Counted from the first letter of the stretch, positions 9,653 through 19,126 are shown. The stretch: 64,000 bases of DNA from Novosphingobium sp. RL4 (GCF_035658495.1 NZ_CP141944.1:2630001-2694000); one strand, 5' to 3'. Notes: a model not told the origin generated them from the letters alone. Numbers and translations: made by a program.

Positions 9653-12303
9653 TCCGCGGCTTCCTTCTTGGCCTTGGCCGGAGCCTTGGCAGCTGTCTTT
9701 TTGGCGGCAGGCTTCTTTGCAGCAGGCTTCTTCGCGGCGGCGGGCTTTTCTCCGTCGTCCTTCGCGGCAGCCTTCTTAGCCGGAGCCTTCTTGGCCGGAG
9801 CCTTCTTGGCGGCGGCCTTCTTCGGCGCTGCCTTCTTCTTGCCCTTGGCCGGCCCCTTGGCGGCCTTTTCATCGATCAACACGATCGCCTGCTCGGCGGT
9901 CAGATCTTCCGGCTTCTGGTCACGCGGGAGGGTCGCGTTGGTGGTGCCGTCGGTGACGTAGGGACCGTAACGGCCCGCCAGCACCTTGATCTCGCCGCCC
10001 GAAGTCGGGTGAGCGCCCAGCACCTTGATCGGCTCTGCCGCGGCACGCGAACCGCGCGCACCGGCGCCCGCCGCCGCTTCGGCAAGCTTGGTGACGGCCA
10101 TGTTCATACCCGTCTCGAACACTTCGGCGGTCGAACGCAGGCGGGCATACTTGCCGTTATGCGCCAGATAGGGACCGTAGCGGCCGATGCTGGCGGTGAT
10201 GTCGTTGCCGGTTTCCGGGTGCGGGCCGATGGTACGCGGCAAGCTGAGCAGCTTGATCCCCCACTCCAGCGTCAATTCGTCGATGTCCTTGGGGATCGAC
10301 GCGCGCTTGGCTTCCTTGCCCTCGCCGAGCTGGATGTAAGGTCCGAACCGGCCGGTGCGGCGGACGATCTCGAGCCCGGTCTCGGGGTCCTGGCCCAGCA
10401 CCTCGTCGTCGCCGCCCTCGGCACTGCCGCCGGGCTGCGCGAACTTGCGCGTGAACTTGCACTCCGGATAGTTCGAGCAGGCGACGAAGGCACCATAACG
10501 CCCGCCGCGCAGCGACAGGCGGCCTTCGCCGCACTTGGGGCAAAGGCGCGGATCGGTGCCGTCGGCCTTCGGCGGGAAGAGGTAATCGGACAGGAATTCG
10601 TCAAGCGCCTCAGTCACTTCCGAGGGCTTCTTCTCCATGACCTCATCCGACTTCGGCTTGAAGTCACGCCAGAAGGCTTCGAGCAGCGCCTTCCATTCCT
10701 GACGGCCGCCGGAGACGTTGTCGAGTTCGTCCTCCATGCCCGCCGTGAAGTCATAGGCGACATAGCGCTGGAAGAAGCGTTCGAGGAACGATGTGAGAAG
10801 TCGGCCCGATTCCTCTGCAAAGAAACGGTTTTTCTCGGTGCGGACGTAGTTGCGATCCTTGATGACCTGGATCGTCGCCGCATAAGTCGAAGGACGGCCG
10901 ATGCCCAGTTCTTCCAGACGCTTGACCAGGCTCGCTTCCGAGAAGCGCGGCGGCGGCTGGGTGAAGTGCTGTTCGGCGGTGACGTCCTTCTTGGCGGGCA
11001 TGTCGCCCGACTTCATGAACGGCAGCAGGCCGCCGTCCTCATCGTCGGACTTGTTGTCCTGCCCTTCCTCGTAGACGGCAAGGAAGCCCGGGAACTTCAC
11101 GACCTGGCCCGAGGCGCGCAGCTCGTGCTGGCCGGTGCCGTCGCGCAAGGTAACGGTGGTCCTCTCCAGCGCGGCCGAAGCCATCTGGCTGGCCATGGCG
11201 CGCTTGAAGATCAGGTCGTAGAGGCGCGCCTCATCGCCCGAGCCGAAGCGGTCGCGGGTGAACTCGGTAGGACGGATGGCCTCGTGCGCTTCCTGCGCGT
11301 TCTTGGCCTTGGTCTGGTAGATGCGCGGCTGCTCGGGCAGGTAGTGCCCCGAGAAACGGTCCGTGATCGCGGCGCGCGCGGCGGAGATCGCGCTCGGGTC
11401 CATCTGCACGCCGTCGGTACGCATGTAGGTTATGGCGCCCGCCTCGTAGAGCGTCTGCGCCACGCGCATCGTCTGGCTGGCCGAGAAACCGAGCTTGCGT
11501 GCCGCCTCCTGCTGCAGCGTCGAAGTGGTGAACGGCGGCTGCGGATTGCGCTTGTGCGGCTTGGTCTCGACCGACTCGACCTTGAAGGCGCCCCTTTCGA
11601 CGGCGGCCTGGGCCCGCATCGCGGTGCCTTCCTCGCCGATGCTCAGGCGGTCGAGCTTCTTGCCCTCGAACGCCACGAGCTTGGCGGTGAAGTCCGTGCC
11701 GTCATGCGCCATCTGCGCCGCGACCGACCAGTACTCCTGCGGCTTGAACGCCTCGATCTCGCGTTCGCGATCGACGATCAGGCGCAGCGCCACCGACTGC
11801 ACGCGGCCGGCCGACTTGGCACCCGGCAGCTTGCGCCAGAGCACCGGCGACAGCGTGAAGCCGAACAGATAGTCCAGCGCGCGGCGGGCGAGGTAGGCAT
11901 CGATCAGGTCCTGGTCCAGCTCGCGCGGCTGGGTCATCGCCTTGGTGACGGTTTCCTTGGTGATGGCGTTGAAAGTGACGCGCTGCACGTCCTTGGGCAG
12001 CACCCGGCGCTTGGCCAGCAGCTCGCGCACGTGCCACGAAATCGCCTCGCCCTCGCGATCAGGGTCAGTCGCCAGGATCAGGCGATCGGCCCCCTTGGCG
12101 GCATCGGCGATCGCCTTCACCTGCTTCTGCTTGTCGCCGTAGAGCTCCCAGTCCATCTCGAAACCCTCGTCCGGACGGACGGAGCCGTCCTTGGGCGGAA
12201 GGTCGCGGACATGGCCGTAGCTGGCGAGAACCTTGTAGTCCTTGCCGAGGTACTTCTCGATGGTCTTCGCCTTGGCCGGCGATTCTACGATGACTAGCTG
12301 CAT
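9649..12303 (-). CDS. topA: DNA topoisomerase I
   Basis: Type IA topoisomerase relaxing negative supercoils, 884 residues. The TOPRIM domain starts at once (VIVESPAKAKTIEKYLG, residues 4-20) with DPDREGEAISWH near 80-91. The active-site Tyr is in AGAITYMRTDG near residue 290. One four-Cys zinc ribbon (CPKCGEG to CSNYPEC, about 586-614) is followed by Topo C-terminal repeats and a roughly 60-residue Lys/Ala/Pro tail at 9655-9850, probably a flexible DNA-binding extension. It starts at ATG 12303. The downstream small HTH gene overlaps its stop. Confidence 0.96.
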   Translation of the reverse strand: MQLVIVESPAKAKTIEKYLGKDYKVLASYGHVRDLPPKDGSVRPDEGFEMDWELYGDKQKQVKAIADAAKGADRLILATDPDREGEAISWHVRELLAKRRVLPKDVQRVTFNAITKETVTKAMTQPRELDQDLIDAYLARRALDYLFGFTLSPVLWRKLPGAKSAGRVQSVALRLIVDREREIEAFKPQEYWSVAAQMAHDGTDFTAKLVAFEGKKLDRLSIGEEGTAMRAQAAVERGAFKVESVETKPHKRNPQPPFTTSTLQQEAARKLGFSASQTMRVAQTLYEAGAITYMRTDGVQMDPSAISAARAAITDRFSGHYLPEQPRIYQTKAKNAQEAHEAIRPTEFTRDRFGSGDEARLYDLIFKRAMASQMASAALERTTVTLRDGTGQHELRASGQVVKFPGFLAVYEEGQDNKSDDEDGGLLPFMKSGDMPAKKDVTAEQHFTQPPPRFSEASLVKRLEELGIGRPSTYAATIQVIKDRNYVRTEKNRFFAEESGRLLTSFLERFFQRYVAYDFTAGMEDELDNVSGGRQEWKALLEAFWRDFKPKSDEVMEKKPSEVTEALDEFLSDYLFPPKADGTDPRLCPKCGEGRLSLRGGRYGAFVACSNYPECKFTRKFAQPGGSAEGGDDEVLGQDPETGLEIVRRTGRFGPYIQLGEGKEAKRASIPKDIDELTLEWGIKLLSLPRTIGPHPETGNDITASIGRYGPYLAHNGKYARLRSTAEVFETGMNMAVTKLAEAAAGAGARGSRAAAEPIKVLGAHPTSGGEIKVLAGRYGPYVTDGTTNATLPRDQKPEDLTAEQAIVLIDEKAAKGPAKGKKKAAPKKAAAKKAPAKKAPAKKAAAKDDGEKPAAAKKPAAKKPAAKKTAAKAPAKAKKEAAE

Positions 12304-12343
12304 ACTTTTAGACTCTGTGTGCCCCTAAGCGCCAATGCGCCCT

Positions 12344-12371
12344 TACGCGTGCGCATATACGTGTACGCATA
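12344..12371. repeat. Tandem 14-bp imperfect repeat upstream of topA
   Basis: Two adjacent 14-mers, TACGCGTGCGCATA (12344-12357) and TACGTGTACGCATA (12358-12371), match at 12 of 14 positions. They lie 41 nt upstream of the topA start, where a promoter is expected, and could be a regulatory site. No factor is known. Confidence 0.4.
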
Positions 12372-12434
12372 GGGTGGGAAGCGATTGAGGGCTTCGTCAA
12401 GCGCGGAGATTCGGCGCCCGACATTCCGCCCGGT

Positions 12435-13064
12435 TCAGGCGAAAAGCGATTCCAGATCGTCGCGGCGCTCGCCCAGCAGGCGGAAGGCTGCCGCCACGAT
12501 GGCCCAGTTGCCCACCGTGAACACGGTAACCATCAGGTTGAGCAGCACTGTCTCGACCCAGCCCGGCGTCGCTCCAGAAAATCCGAGCGAGAAGCCGATG
12601 CCCACCAGAATGACCAGCGAAGGCACCGCCAGGACCAGATAGACGAGCATCAGCGGAAGCCAGTTTTCCCGTGTCGCATCCCAGCTCGACGACAGCGATT
12701 CCGAAGCCCGCTGCCCTTCGGTCACCACATAGGCCGGCGCCAGCGCCCACCGCACGGCAACGAACAATCCCGGCAGCACGAGGAAAACCAGACCGACGAT
12801 GATACCCAGCCCCGCCAGCATACTGGCGCCGAGCATCGATCCGAACCGCCGCCGCTCCGAACGCACGGAGAGCACTTGCTCAAGGAAGATATACTGGACG
12901 AAAACGCTCGAAATGATGCCGCTGAAGTTGCCGAGCTTGTCGGAAACGAGGTCCATCACGGCAAACCCCGCCGTCATTGCCGCCACCAGCGGGATGATCA
13001 GTGCCTTATGCTCCCGCAGGATGGCGAAGGCCTCTCCCGTGATATCTCCAAAGCTGATCTTCAT
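12435..13064 (-). CDS. Uncharacterised polytopic membrane protein
   Basis: A 209-residue protein with an amphipathic N-terminus (ISFGDITGEAFAILREH) followed by about five or six hydrophobic segments. It resembles the YciC/glycerophosphodiesterase-membrane-domain group of unknown inner-membrane proteins: a soluble start, then paired helices with conserved Pro/Gly such as VLPGLFVAVRWALAPAYVV. A GGGGGAG ribosome-binding site precedes the ATG. It stands alone between topA and the divergent oxygenase. No function can be assigned. Confidence 0.65.
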   Translation of the reverse strand: MKISFGDITGEAFAILREHKALIIPLVAAMTAGFAVMDLVSDKLGNFSGIISSVFVQYIFLEQVLSVRSERRRFGSMLGASMLAGLGIIVGLVFLVLPGLFVAVRWALAPAYVVTEGQRASESLSSSWDATRENWLPLMLVYLVLAVPSLVILVGIGFSLGFSGATPGWVETVLLNLMVTVFTVGNWAIVAAAFRLLGERRDDLESLFA

Positions 13065-13228
13065 TCGCGTGCTCCCCCGATCCCTGTCCGCAGCCCAATA
13101 GCATCAACGCGTTACCGATCCTTCTCCGCGGCGCAATAGCCGTGAAGCGATACTGCCGCCGCCGCGACAGCGCTTTTGCATAACCAGGGCCACTGGCAGG
13201 CTTTTCGCAAGTTTGCCATACCGGCGCC

Positions 13229-14200
13229 ATGCAGAATACCGACACCATGGCACAGACGGAACTGGATCACGGCATCGCCCTGTTCACGCAAGGCCGCAAG
13301 ACCGAAGGCCTGACGATCATCCAGCGCCTTGCCGTCGGAGGGCTGGCACGCGCGATATACACGCTGGGGATCATGCGCTGGGGCGGCGATATCGAACAGG
13401 ATCCCGTCGATGCCCGGCGCCTCTTCGAACTTGCCTCCCTGCGCGGCGATGCGGATGCCCATGTTTTCGCGACCAATCTCCTGGCGAACGGCGTGGCCGG
13501 GCGCAGGGACTGGCAGGCCGCCCTTGCCCGGCTCCGGCTCGAGGCAACGAAGATCGCGCCCCGCCGCAAGGCACTGGACCTGATCGGCTCCATGAAGCTC
13601 GACGCGGAGGGTAACCCGGTTGGGCAAGCCATAGCGGAACAGGCGAGCTCCGCTCCGTTCGTGCAGGTGTTCCGGAAGCTCTTCACACGGGAAGAATGTG
13701 ATTACGTCACCGCCGTGGCGTCCAGCAGCTTCCAGCCCTCCATGGTCTACAATCGGCAACGCGAGCTGGTGCGGGACCCGATCCGCTCTTCCGATGGCTC
13801 GGTCCTGCACTGGCTGCTCGAAGACCCTGCGATCCATGCCCTGAACCGCCGCATCGCCGCGCTTGCCGGGCTCCCTCCAGAGAACGGCGAAGCGGCGCAA
13901 GTGCTGCGCTACCGCGATGGCCAGCAATACCGACCGCATTACGATTTCGTGCAAGCCTCCCCCAACCAGCGCATCGCCACCGTGCTGGTCTGGCTGAACG
14001 ACGGCTATGAAGGCGGAGAGACCGCCTTCCTCAAGACCGGCCTGCAATTGAAGGGCCGTGTCGGCGACGCCGTGCTATTCCGCAATGCGCTGCCGGACCG
14101 CAGCCTCGATACCCTCACCGAACATGCCGGCCTCCCCGTCACCCGGGGCACGAAGCTGCTCTACAACCGCTGGATTCGCGAAAACCGCTGGGCACCCTGA
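13229..14200 (+). CDS. 2OG-Fe(II) oxygenase (prolyl 4-hydroxylase alpha-subunit type) with Sel1-like N-terminus
   Basis: A 323-residue protein with two parts. Residues about 10-95 contain Sel1/TPR-like helices (YTLGIMRWGGDIEQD, ARRLFELASLRGDADA). The C-terminal half is a P4Hc dioxygenase: HYD iron ligands in YRPHYDF near residue 238, a distal His in TEHAGLPV, and the 2-oxoglutarate-binding Lys in RGTKLLYNRWIR. It should hydroxylate a protein or peptide side chain using 2-oxoglutarate, O2 and Fe2+. No good ribosome-binding site is visible, and an ATG at 13247 is an alternative start. It converges on dprA with a 13-nt gap. The substrate is unknown. Confidence 0.8.
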   Translation: MQNTDTMAQTELDHGIALFTQGRKTEGLTIIQRLAVGGLARAIYTLGIMRWGGDIEQDPVDARRLFELASLRGDADAHVFATNLLANGVAGRRDWQAALARLRLEATKIAPRRKALDLIGSMKLDAEGNPVGQAIAEQASSAPFVQVFRKLFTREECDYVTAVASSSFQPSMVYNRQRELVRDPIRSSDGSVLHWLLEDPAIHALNRRIAALAGLPPENGEAAQVLRYRDGQQYRPHYDFVQASPNQRIATVLVWLNDGYEGGETAFLKTGLQLKGRVGDAVLFRNALPDRSLDTLTEHAGLPVTRGTKLLYNRWIRENRWAP

Positions 14201-14213
14201 GCGACCGCGCCCG

Positions 14214-15368
14214 TTACCCGAGGCTGACCCTTCCGCCAGCATGGCGCAGCAGGCGCCCGCCGATCTCGAGTTCCAGCAAGGCCAGCTGGACCGAAGCCGC
14301 GCCGGCGCCCGATTGCCGGATCAGTTCGTCCACCGTCACCGGCGCGGTTGTCAGAAGGTTCTCGATATCGCCGTCCAGATCGGCCGGCGGGGCGCCGAGA
14401 TCCACGTCGGAAACGGCATGCCATGCTGCCGAGACTTCGCGGAAGCTGCTGCGCGGCAAGCCGTCGAAGCCCGACAACAGCTCGATCACATCCTCCACCG
14501 ACTGCACGAGCATCGCGCCGTCACGGATGAGCTGGTTGCAGCCATGGGAACGCGGATCGAGCGGCGATCCGGGAACGGCCATGACTTCCCGGCCCATCTC
14601 GCCCGCCAGCCTTGCGGTGATGAGCGAACCGGATTTCGGCGCGGCCTCCACCACCAGCGTTCCGGCAGCAAGCCCGGCGATGATGCGGTTGCGGGTCGGG
14701 AAATGGCGGGCCAGCGGTTCGGTTCCGGGCGGCTGCTCAGCCAGCAGCACGCCTTCGCGGGCGACCCGTTCCTGCAAGGCGGCATGTTGCGGGGGATAGG
14801 CGATGTCGATGCCGCTGGCGATCACGCCTACCGTTCCGCCCGGCGCCCCCGACGCGAGAGAACCCTCGTGCGCCGCGCCGTCTATCCCGCGCGCCAGACC
14901 GGAGACGACCGTGAAACCGGCCTCCGCCAGTCCATGCGCGAAATCCCGCGCGATGCGCACGGCACCTGCCGAAGCGTTGCGCGCGCCCACCACCGCGATG
15001 CACGGGCGTGACAGCATGGCACTGTCGCCGCGAAGGGTGAGGATAGGCGGCGCGCCTTCGGAATGGGTGAGCAGCGCCGGATAGTCGGTCGAATCGTGAA
15101 ACAGGTACCGCGCGCCGGCCTTGCGAACTTGCGCGATCTCGGCGTGGACGGCGCGCTCCGGAGCGGCCTGGTAAGGCTTGCCCGCCCTGCCCGCGAGCCC
15201 CGGCAACGCCTCTATCGCCGCACGGGCGCCGCCGAAGCGGCCCATCAACTGCATGTAAGTGACCGGGCCGACATTGGGGGAACGCAGCAGCCGGATGCGC
15301 GCGAAGGCTTCCTCCTGCGAAAGCGTTTGCCCTTGCTCCCCCCGAGCCTGCCCCCCGGCCTCGCTCAC
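14214..15368 (-). CDS. dprA: DNA-processing protein DprA/Smf
   Basis: Loads RecA onto incoming single-stranded DNA during natural transformation; the family is also conserved in species not known to be competent. In 384 residues it shows an N-terminal helical (HhH/SAM-like) region LLRSPNVGPVTYMQLMGRFG, the Rossmann core with ALVVGARNAS-like strand and SGLARGIDGAAHEGSL, and a C-terminal winged-helix domain (TAPVTVDELIRQSG to LLELEIGGRL). Its start overlaps the plsY stop by 4 nt, so the two are co-translated; the plsY-dprA pairing is common in alphaproteobacteria. Confidence 0.93.
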   Translation of the reverse strand: MSEAGGQARGEQGQTLSQEEAFARIRLLRSPNVGPVTYMQLMGRFGGARAAIEALPGLAGRAGKPYQAAPERAVHAEIAQVRKAGARYLFHDSTDYPALLTHSEGAPPILTLRGDSAMLSRPCIAVVGARNASAGAVRIARDFAHGLAEAGFTVVSGLARGIDGAAHEGSLASGAPGGTVGVIASGIDIAYPPQHAALQERVAREGVLLAEQPPGTEPLARHFPTRNRIIAGLAAGTLVVEAAPKSGSLITARLAGEMGREVMAVPGSPLDPRSHGCNQLIRDGAMLVQSVEDVIELLSGFDGLPRSSFREVSAAWHAVSDVDLGAPPADLDGDIENLLTTAPVTVDELIRQSGAGAASVQLALLELEIGGRLLRHAGGRVSLG

Positions 15369-15952
15369 GGCTTCTTGCCGCTCCCGATCTTCGGCTCGGT
15401 GCCGGCGCGAAGCCGGGCGATATTCTCACGGTGCTGGAACAGCACCACCGCCGCGATCACGGCAAGCACGGCCGAAGCCTCTCCATGCCCCAGCGCGAGC
15501 GCGGCGATGGGCGCGACCACCGCTGCCGTCATGCCCGCCACCGAGGAGATGCGCACGGTCAGCAGCAGGCCGATCCATGTCAGGGCATAGGCCAGCCCCA
15601 CCGGCCAGGCGAGCCCAAAGGCGATGCCTGCGGTGGTCGCCACGCCCTTGCCGCCCCGGAAACGCAGCCAGACGGGGAAGCAGTGCCCGATAAAGGCGCC
15701 GAGCGCCGCAAGCCAGGTCCATTCCGGCAGGAAATGCGCCGCGATCAGCACGGCGGCGAGGCCTTTCAGCAGGTCGAGCAGGAGAGTGGCGGCGGCAAGC
15801 CCCTTGCGCCCCGTGCGCAGCACGTTGGTGGCGCCGATATTCCCGGAGCCGATCGAGCGTAGATCGCCGGCGCCGGCGATGCGAGTGATGAGCAGGCCGA
15901 AGGGCACCGAACCGAGAGCGTAACCCAAGACGAGGGCGAGAATCCATTCCAT
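15365..15952 (-). CDS. plsY: Glycerol-3-phosphate acyltransferase PlsY
   Basis: Inner-membrane enzyme that transfers acyl from acyl-phosphate to glycerol 3-phosphate, the first step of phospholipid synthesis. In 195 residues it has about five hydrophobic segments and the signature GSGNIGATNVLR near residues 37-48, with the glycine-rich loop FRGGKGVATT near residue 99 for acyl phosphate. AAGAGA precedes the ATG. It is the first gene of plsY-dprA and is divergent from murI. Confidence 0.94.
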   Translation of the reverse strand: MEWILALVLGYALGSVPFGLLITRIAGAGDLRSIGSGNIGATNVLRTGRKGLAAATLLLDLLKGLAAVLIAAHFLPEWTWLAALGAFIGHCFPVWLRFRGGKGVATTAGIAFGLAWPVGLAYALTWIGLLLTVRISSVAGMTAAVVAPIAALALGHGEASAVLAVIAAVVLFQHRENIARLRAGTEPKIGSGKKP

Positions 15953-15996
15953 GCGCGTCTCTTAGCGACTTGCGCGGAAATGGCGAAGGGACTTGC

Positions 15997-16012
15997 AGCA
16001 ATGAACATTGCT
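15997..16012. promoter_or_regulatory. Palindrome in the plsY/murI divergent gap
   Basis: The 16-bp perfect inverted repeat AGCAATG-AA-CATTGCT lies 44 nt upstream of plsY and about 98 nt upstream of murI. Its symmetry and position suit a dimeric regulator's operator, but no cognate protein is recognised. Confidence 0.35.
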
Positions 16013-16109
16013 CTTTGGGCCGTTCCGCGATTAACAGGGTGCAAGGTCCAGGAAAAAACGATGTCTTCCGAACATACCAGTGCGTCGCGCTCCGCGCCGC
16101 CTTCCCGCA

Positions 16110-16919
16110 ATGGCTGACGCCGGCCCCCCACCCGGCGCGCCGATCCTGCTGTTCGATTCGGGCGTGGGCGGGCTCACCGTGCTCGGAGAGCTGCGCAAGA
16201 TCCTGCCTCAGGCGCCCGTGATCTACGCCGCCGACATGGCAGGCCTTCCCTACGGCACCAAGACCGAGGCGCAGATCACCGCGCGGGTTGCCGGGCTGCT
16301 GGGCCGCATGACCGAGCGGTTCGCCCCGCGCCTCGTCTGCATCGCCTGCAACACCGCCTCGACGATCGCTCTCGGCATGGTGCGCGAGGTTCTCGAAGTG
16401 CCCATCGTCGGCACGGTTCCGGCGATCAAGCCCGCCGCCGCCATGACGCGGACCGGCGTGATCGGCCTGCTGGGAACGAAGGCCACCGTGCGCCAGGCCT
16501 ATGTGGACCGGCTCGAGGAAGAGTTCGCCGCCGACAAGCAATTGCTGCGCTACGGCGGCCCCGGCCTGGTCGAAGCGGCCGAAGCGAAGCTGCGCGGCGA
16601 GCCGGTTGACCGCACCGCCATCCTGCGGGCCGCGGAAGCCCTTCGCGCCATGCCCGGCGGCGCCGACATCGACACGCTCGTCCTGGCCTGCACGCATTTT
16701 CCCCTGCTGGAAGAGGAACTCGCCGAAGCCTTCGGGCCGCAGGTGCGCTTCGTTCATGGCGCGGAAGGAATCGCCCGGCAGATCGAGCGTCTCACGCAAG
16801 GCCAGGAATACGCTCGCCAGGAACCCGACCGCGCGCTATTCACCGGGCCAGGGGAATTTCCCGGAGCGTACGGCGAAGCGCTGGCACGCTACGGTCTGCT
16901 GGGGGGCGGAAGGTTTTGA
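16110..16919 (+). CDS. murI: Glutamate racemase
   Basis: Makes D-glutamate for peptidoglycan. The 269-residue protein has the two catalytic Cys in ACNTAST (near residue 73) and LACTHFPLL (near residue 193), and the N-terminal FDSGVGGLTVL with the acid/base Asp. The ATG at 16110 is chosen because the family begins just there. A GTG at 16080 in frame would add ten Arg/Pro-rich residues. It is followed by an MBL-like gene that overlaps its stop codon. Confidence 0.94.
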   Translation: MADAGPPPGAPILLFDSGVGGLTVLGELRKILPQAPVIYAADMAGLPYGTKTEAQITARVAGLLGRMTERFAPRLVCIACNTASTIALGMVREVLEVPIVGTVPAIKPAAAMTRTGVIGLLGTKATVRQAYVDRLEEEFAADKQLLRYGGPGLVEAAEAKLRGEPVDRTAILRAAEALRAMPGGADIDTLVLACTHFPLLEEELAEAFGPQVRFVHGAEGIARQIERLTQGQEYARQEPDRALFTGPGEFPGAYGEALARYGLLGGGRF

Positions 16920-17740
16920 CGCCGCGATTGAATCTGTTTCTGCTCGTCGTGCTTCTGCTCGTCGGGGTGCCGCTTTACTGGTTCCAGTTCGATGCCAGCG
17001 CACCCGGCGCCAAGCCGCTGCCGCTGACCATCGGGAAACTGCGCCAGTTGGCCGATGAGATCCCCGGAGACAGCCCGACCCATCTGCACGAGGAACTGAT
17101 CGGCTATCGCTCGGTACTTCACAACCAGATCGCCGCCGGTGGCGGCCTGCGGCCGATCCGCCTTTCGGTTCGCGCCTTCGAACTGACGGTGCCGGATTCC
17201 GGGCCTATCATGATCGACGCGGGCACCACGCCCGCAGGGGCCGAGGAACGCCACCTCCAGGACTATGACACCGCCGCCCAGGCCCGGATCGACCGGCATG
17301 TGGAAGCGGCCGGCCTCCGGCTCGTCCTGCTCGACCACCTGCTCCACCGCGGCAACCGCGCGCTGGTATCGCCCGGCGCCCGCCCCTTGCCCGACTTTTC
17401 CGACGGCGAGCCGCACGCCGTGGCGCACGGCGTGGTGGCCATCCCGCTCAAGGGGCTGCCGAACCGCGCGATGATGGTCTACGCCCGCCTCGAAAACGGG
17501 CGCGAGTACCTGTTCACCGGAGACGTCGCCACGATCAACGAGAACTGGGTGGACGCCCGGCCGCCTGCGCGCACCTTCTCCACCGTCGGCGACGTGGACG
17601 AACGGGTGCGGATCGTGTCCTGGCTCAAGACCATAAACGCGCTCAAGCATGCCGCTCCCGCGATGTTCATCGTTCCCGGCCACGATCCCGGCCCGGTCCC
17701 CGGCGCGCTCAGAGGTTTCACGAAAGATCGATCACGGTGA
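16916..17740 (+). CDS. Metallo-beta-lactamase-fold-like exported protein lacking the HxHxDH motif
   Basis: A 274-residue protein with one N-terminal membrane segment (residues about 5-22), then an MBL-like layout: IMIDAGTT (strand and turn), YLFTGDVA (metal-bridging Asp position) and VPGHDPGPV (last His position) are present. Where HxHxDH should stand, the sequence is LVLLDHLLHRGNR, so the main zinc ligands are lost. It starts with TTG inside the murI stop codon (TTGA), with GGAAGG upstream. It may be a catalytically dead relative or a binding protein. It is assigned by pattern only. Confidence 0.6.
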   Translation: MTPRLNLFLLVVLLLVGVPLYWFQFDASAPGAKPLPLTIGKLRQLADEIPGDSPTHLHEELIGYRSVLHNQIAAGGGLRPIRLSVRAFELTVPDSGPIMIDAGTTPAGAEERHLQDYDTAAQARIDRHVEAAGLRLVLLDHLLHRGNRALVSPGARPLPDFSDGEPHAVAHGVVAIPLKGLPNRAMMVYARLENGREYLFTGDVATINENWVDARPPARTFSTVGDVDERVRIVSWLKTINALKHAAPAMFIVPGHDPGPVPGALRGFTKDRSR

Positions 17741-17835
17741 GCAGGACAAGCGACTGGTCATGTCCGGAACGATCATGTATTTGCCCGCATCAACGGGTAA
17801 AAGCCCTTTCAAGGCGAACGCAGGATAGAGCCTAG

Positions 17836-19050
17836 GTGAACTACGAACACATCTTCGATCAGGCAATCGAGCGGCTCCATTCGGAAGGTCGCTACCGTGT
17901 CTTCATCGACATCCTGCGCAACAAGGGCGCTTACCCGAACGCACGATGCTTCGCCGGCCACAACGGCCCGAAGCCCATCACCGTCTGGTGCTCGAACGAC
18001 TATCTTGCGATGGGCCAGCACCCCAAGGTGATCGAGGCCATGGAAGAAGCGCTGCACGATGTCGGCGCCGGCTCCGGCGGCACGCGCAACATCGGCGGCA
18101 ATACCCACTATCACATTGAACTCGAAAGCGAACTTGCCGACCTGCACGGCAAGGAAGGCGCGCTGCTGTTCACGTCGGGCTATGTCTCGAACGATGCGAC
18201 GCTCTCCACGCTCGCCAAGCTCCTGCCGGGCTGCGTGATCTTCTCGGACGAGCTCAACCACGCCTCGATGATCGCCGGCATCCGCAATTCGGGCTGCGAA
18301 AAGCGGGTCTGGCGCCACAACGACCTCGAACACCTCGAGGAACTGCTGGCCGCCACCGATCCCGCGCTGCCCAAGCTGGTCGCCTTCGAGTCGGTCTATT
18401 CGATGGACGGAGACGTCGCGCCGATCCACGCGATCTGCGACCTCGCCGAAAAGTACAACGCCCTCACCTACATCGACGAAGTCCACGCCGTGGGCATGTA
18501 CGGCCCGCGCGGCGGCGGCATCACCGATCGTGACGAGGCGGCCCACCGCATCGACATCATCGAAGGCACGCTGGGCAAGGCTTTCGGCGTGATGGGCGGC
18601 TATATCGCCGCCGACCAGAAGATCATCGACTGCATCCGCTCCTATGCGCCGGGCTTCATCTTCACCACCTCGCTTTCGCCGGTGCTGGTGGCGGGCGTGC
18701 TCGCCTCGGTGAAGCACCTCAAGAGCTCCAGCGCCGAGCGTGAGGGTCAGCAGCGCTCGGCCTCCATGATGAAGCAGATGTTCCGCGACGCGGGCCTGCC
18801 GGTCATGGACTCCACGACCCACATCGTGCCCCTGATGGTCGGCGATCCGGTGAAGGCCAAGAAGATCAGCGACATCCTGCTCGCCGAATACGGCGCCTAT
18901 GTGCAGCCGATCAATTTCCCGACCGTGCCGCGCGGCACCGAACGCCTGCGCTTCACGCCCGGCCCGGCCCATACCGAAGAGATGATGCGGAACCTCACCG
19001 AGGCTCTCGTGGAGATCTGGGAACGCATGGAAATGCGCCTCGCCGCCTGA
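17836..19050 (+). CDS. hemA: 5-aminolevulinate synthase
   Basis: Condenses glycine and succinyl-CoA to 5-aminolevulinate, the Shemin-pathway entry to haem typical of alphaproteobacteria. It has 404 residues. The glycine-rich [17 protein letters not shown] (77-93), the PLP-contacting [10 protein letters not shown] and the Schiff-base Lys248 in [10 protein letters not shown] are all present. It starts with GTG after AGGAT. It is monocistronic with an imperfect terminator after it. Confidence 0.96.
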   Translation: MNYEHIFDQAIERLHSEGRYRVFIDILRNKGAYPNARCFAGHNGPKPITVWCSNDYLAMGQHPKVIEAMEEALHDVGAGSGGTRNIGGNTHYHIELESELADLHGKEGALLFTSGYVSNDATLSTLAKLLPGCVIFSDELNHASMIAGIRNSGCEKRVWRHNDLEHLEELLAATDPALPKLVAFESVYSMDGDVAPIHAICDLAEKYNALTYIDEVHAVGMYGPRGGGITDRDEAAHRIDIIEGTLGKAFGVMGGYIAADQKIIDCIRSYAPGFIFTTSLSPVLVAGVLASVKHLKSSSAEREGQQRSASMMKQMFRDAGLPVMDSTTHIVPLMVGDPVKAKKISDILLAEYGAYVQPINFPTVPRGTERLRFTPGPAHTEEMMRNLTEALVEIWERMEMRLAA

Positions 19051-19094
19051 ACGGCGCCGCGCGCTTTCGCGGTTGCAATATTTTCTTTCGAAAT

Positions 19095-19126
19095 GGGCTC
19101 CCCGTTAAAGCGGCGGGGCCCTTTTC
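19095..19126 (+). terminator. Intrinsic terminator after hemA
   Basis: An imperfect G/C stem (GGGctCCCCG with CGGGGCCC) is followed by TTTTCATTTTC, 45 nt past the hemA stop. Confidence 0.6.

Noticed and set aside
9655..9850. Short repeated GC-rich units resembling a tandem array
   Set aside because: They encode the Lys/Ala-rich tail of TopA in frame, so they are protein low complexity, not a CRISPR or mobile repeat.
10009..12297. A 762-codon open frame on the plus strand opposite topA
   Set aside because: It is antisense to topA, with no recognisable domain, and follows from GC-rich third codon positions.
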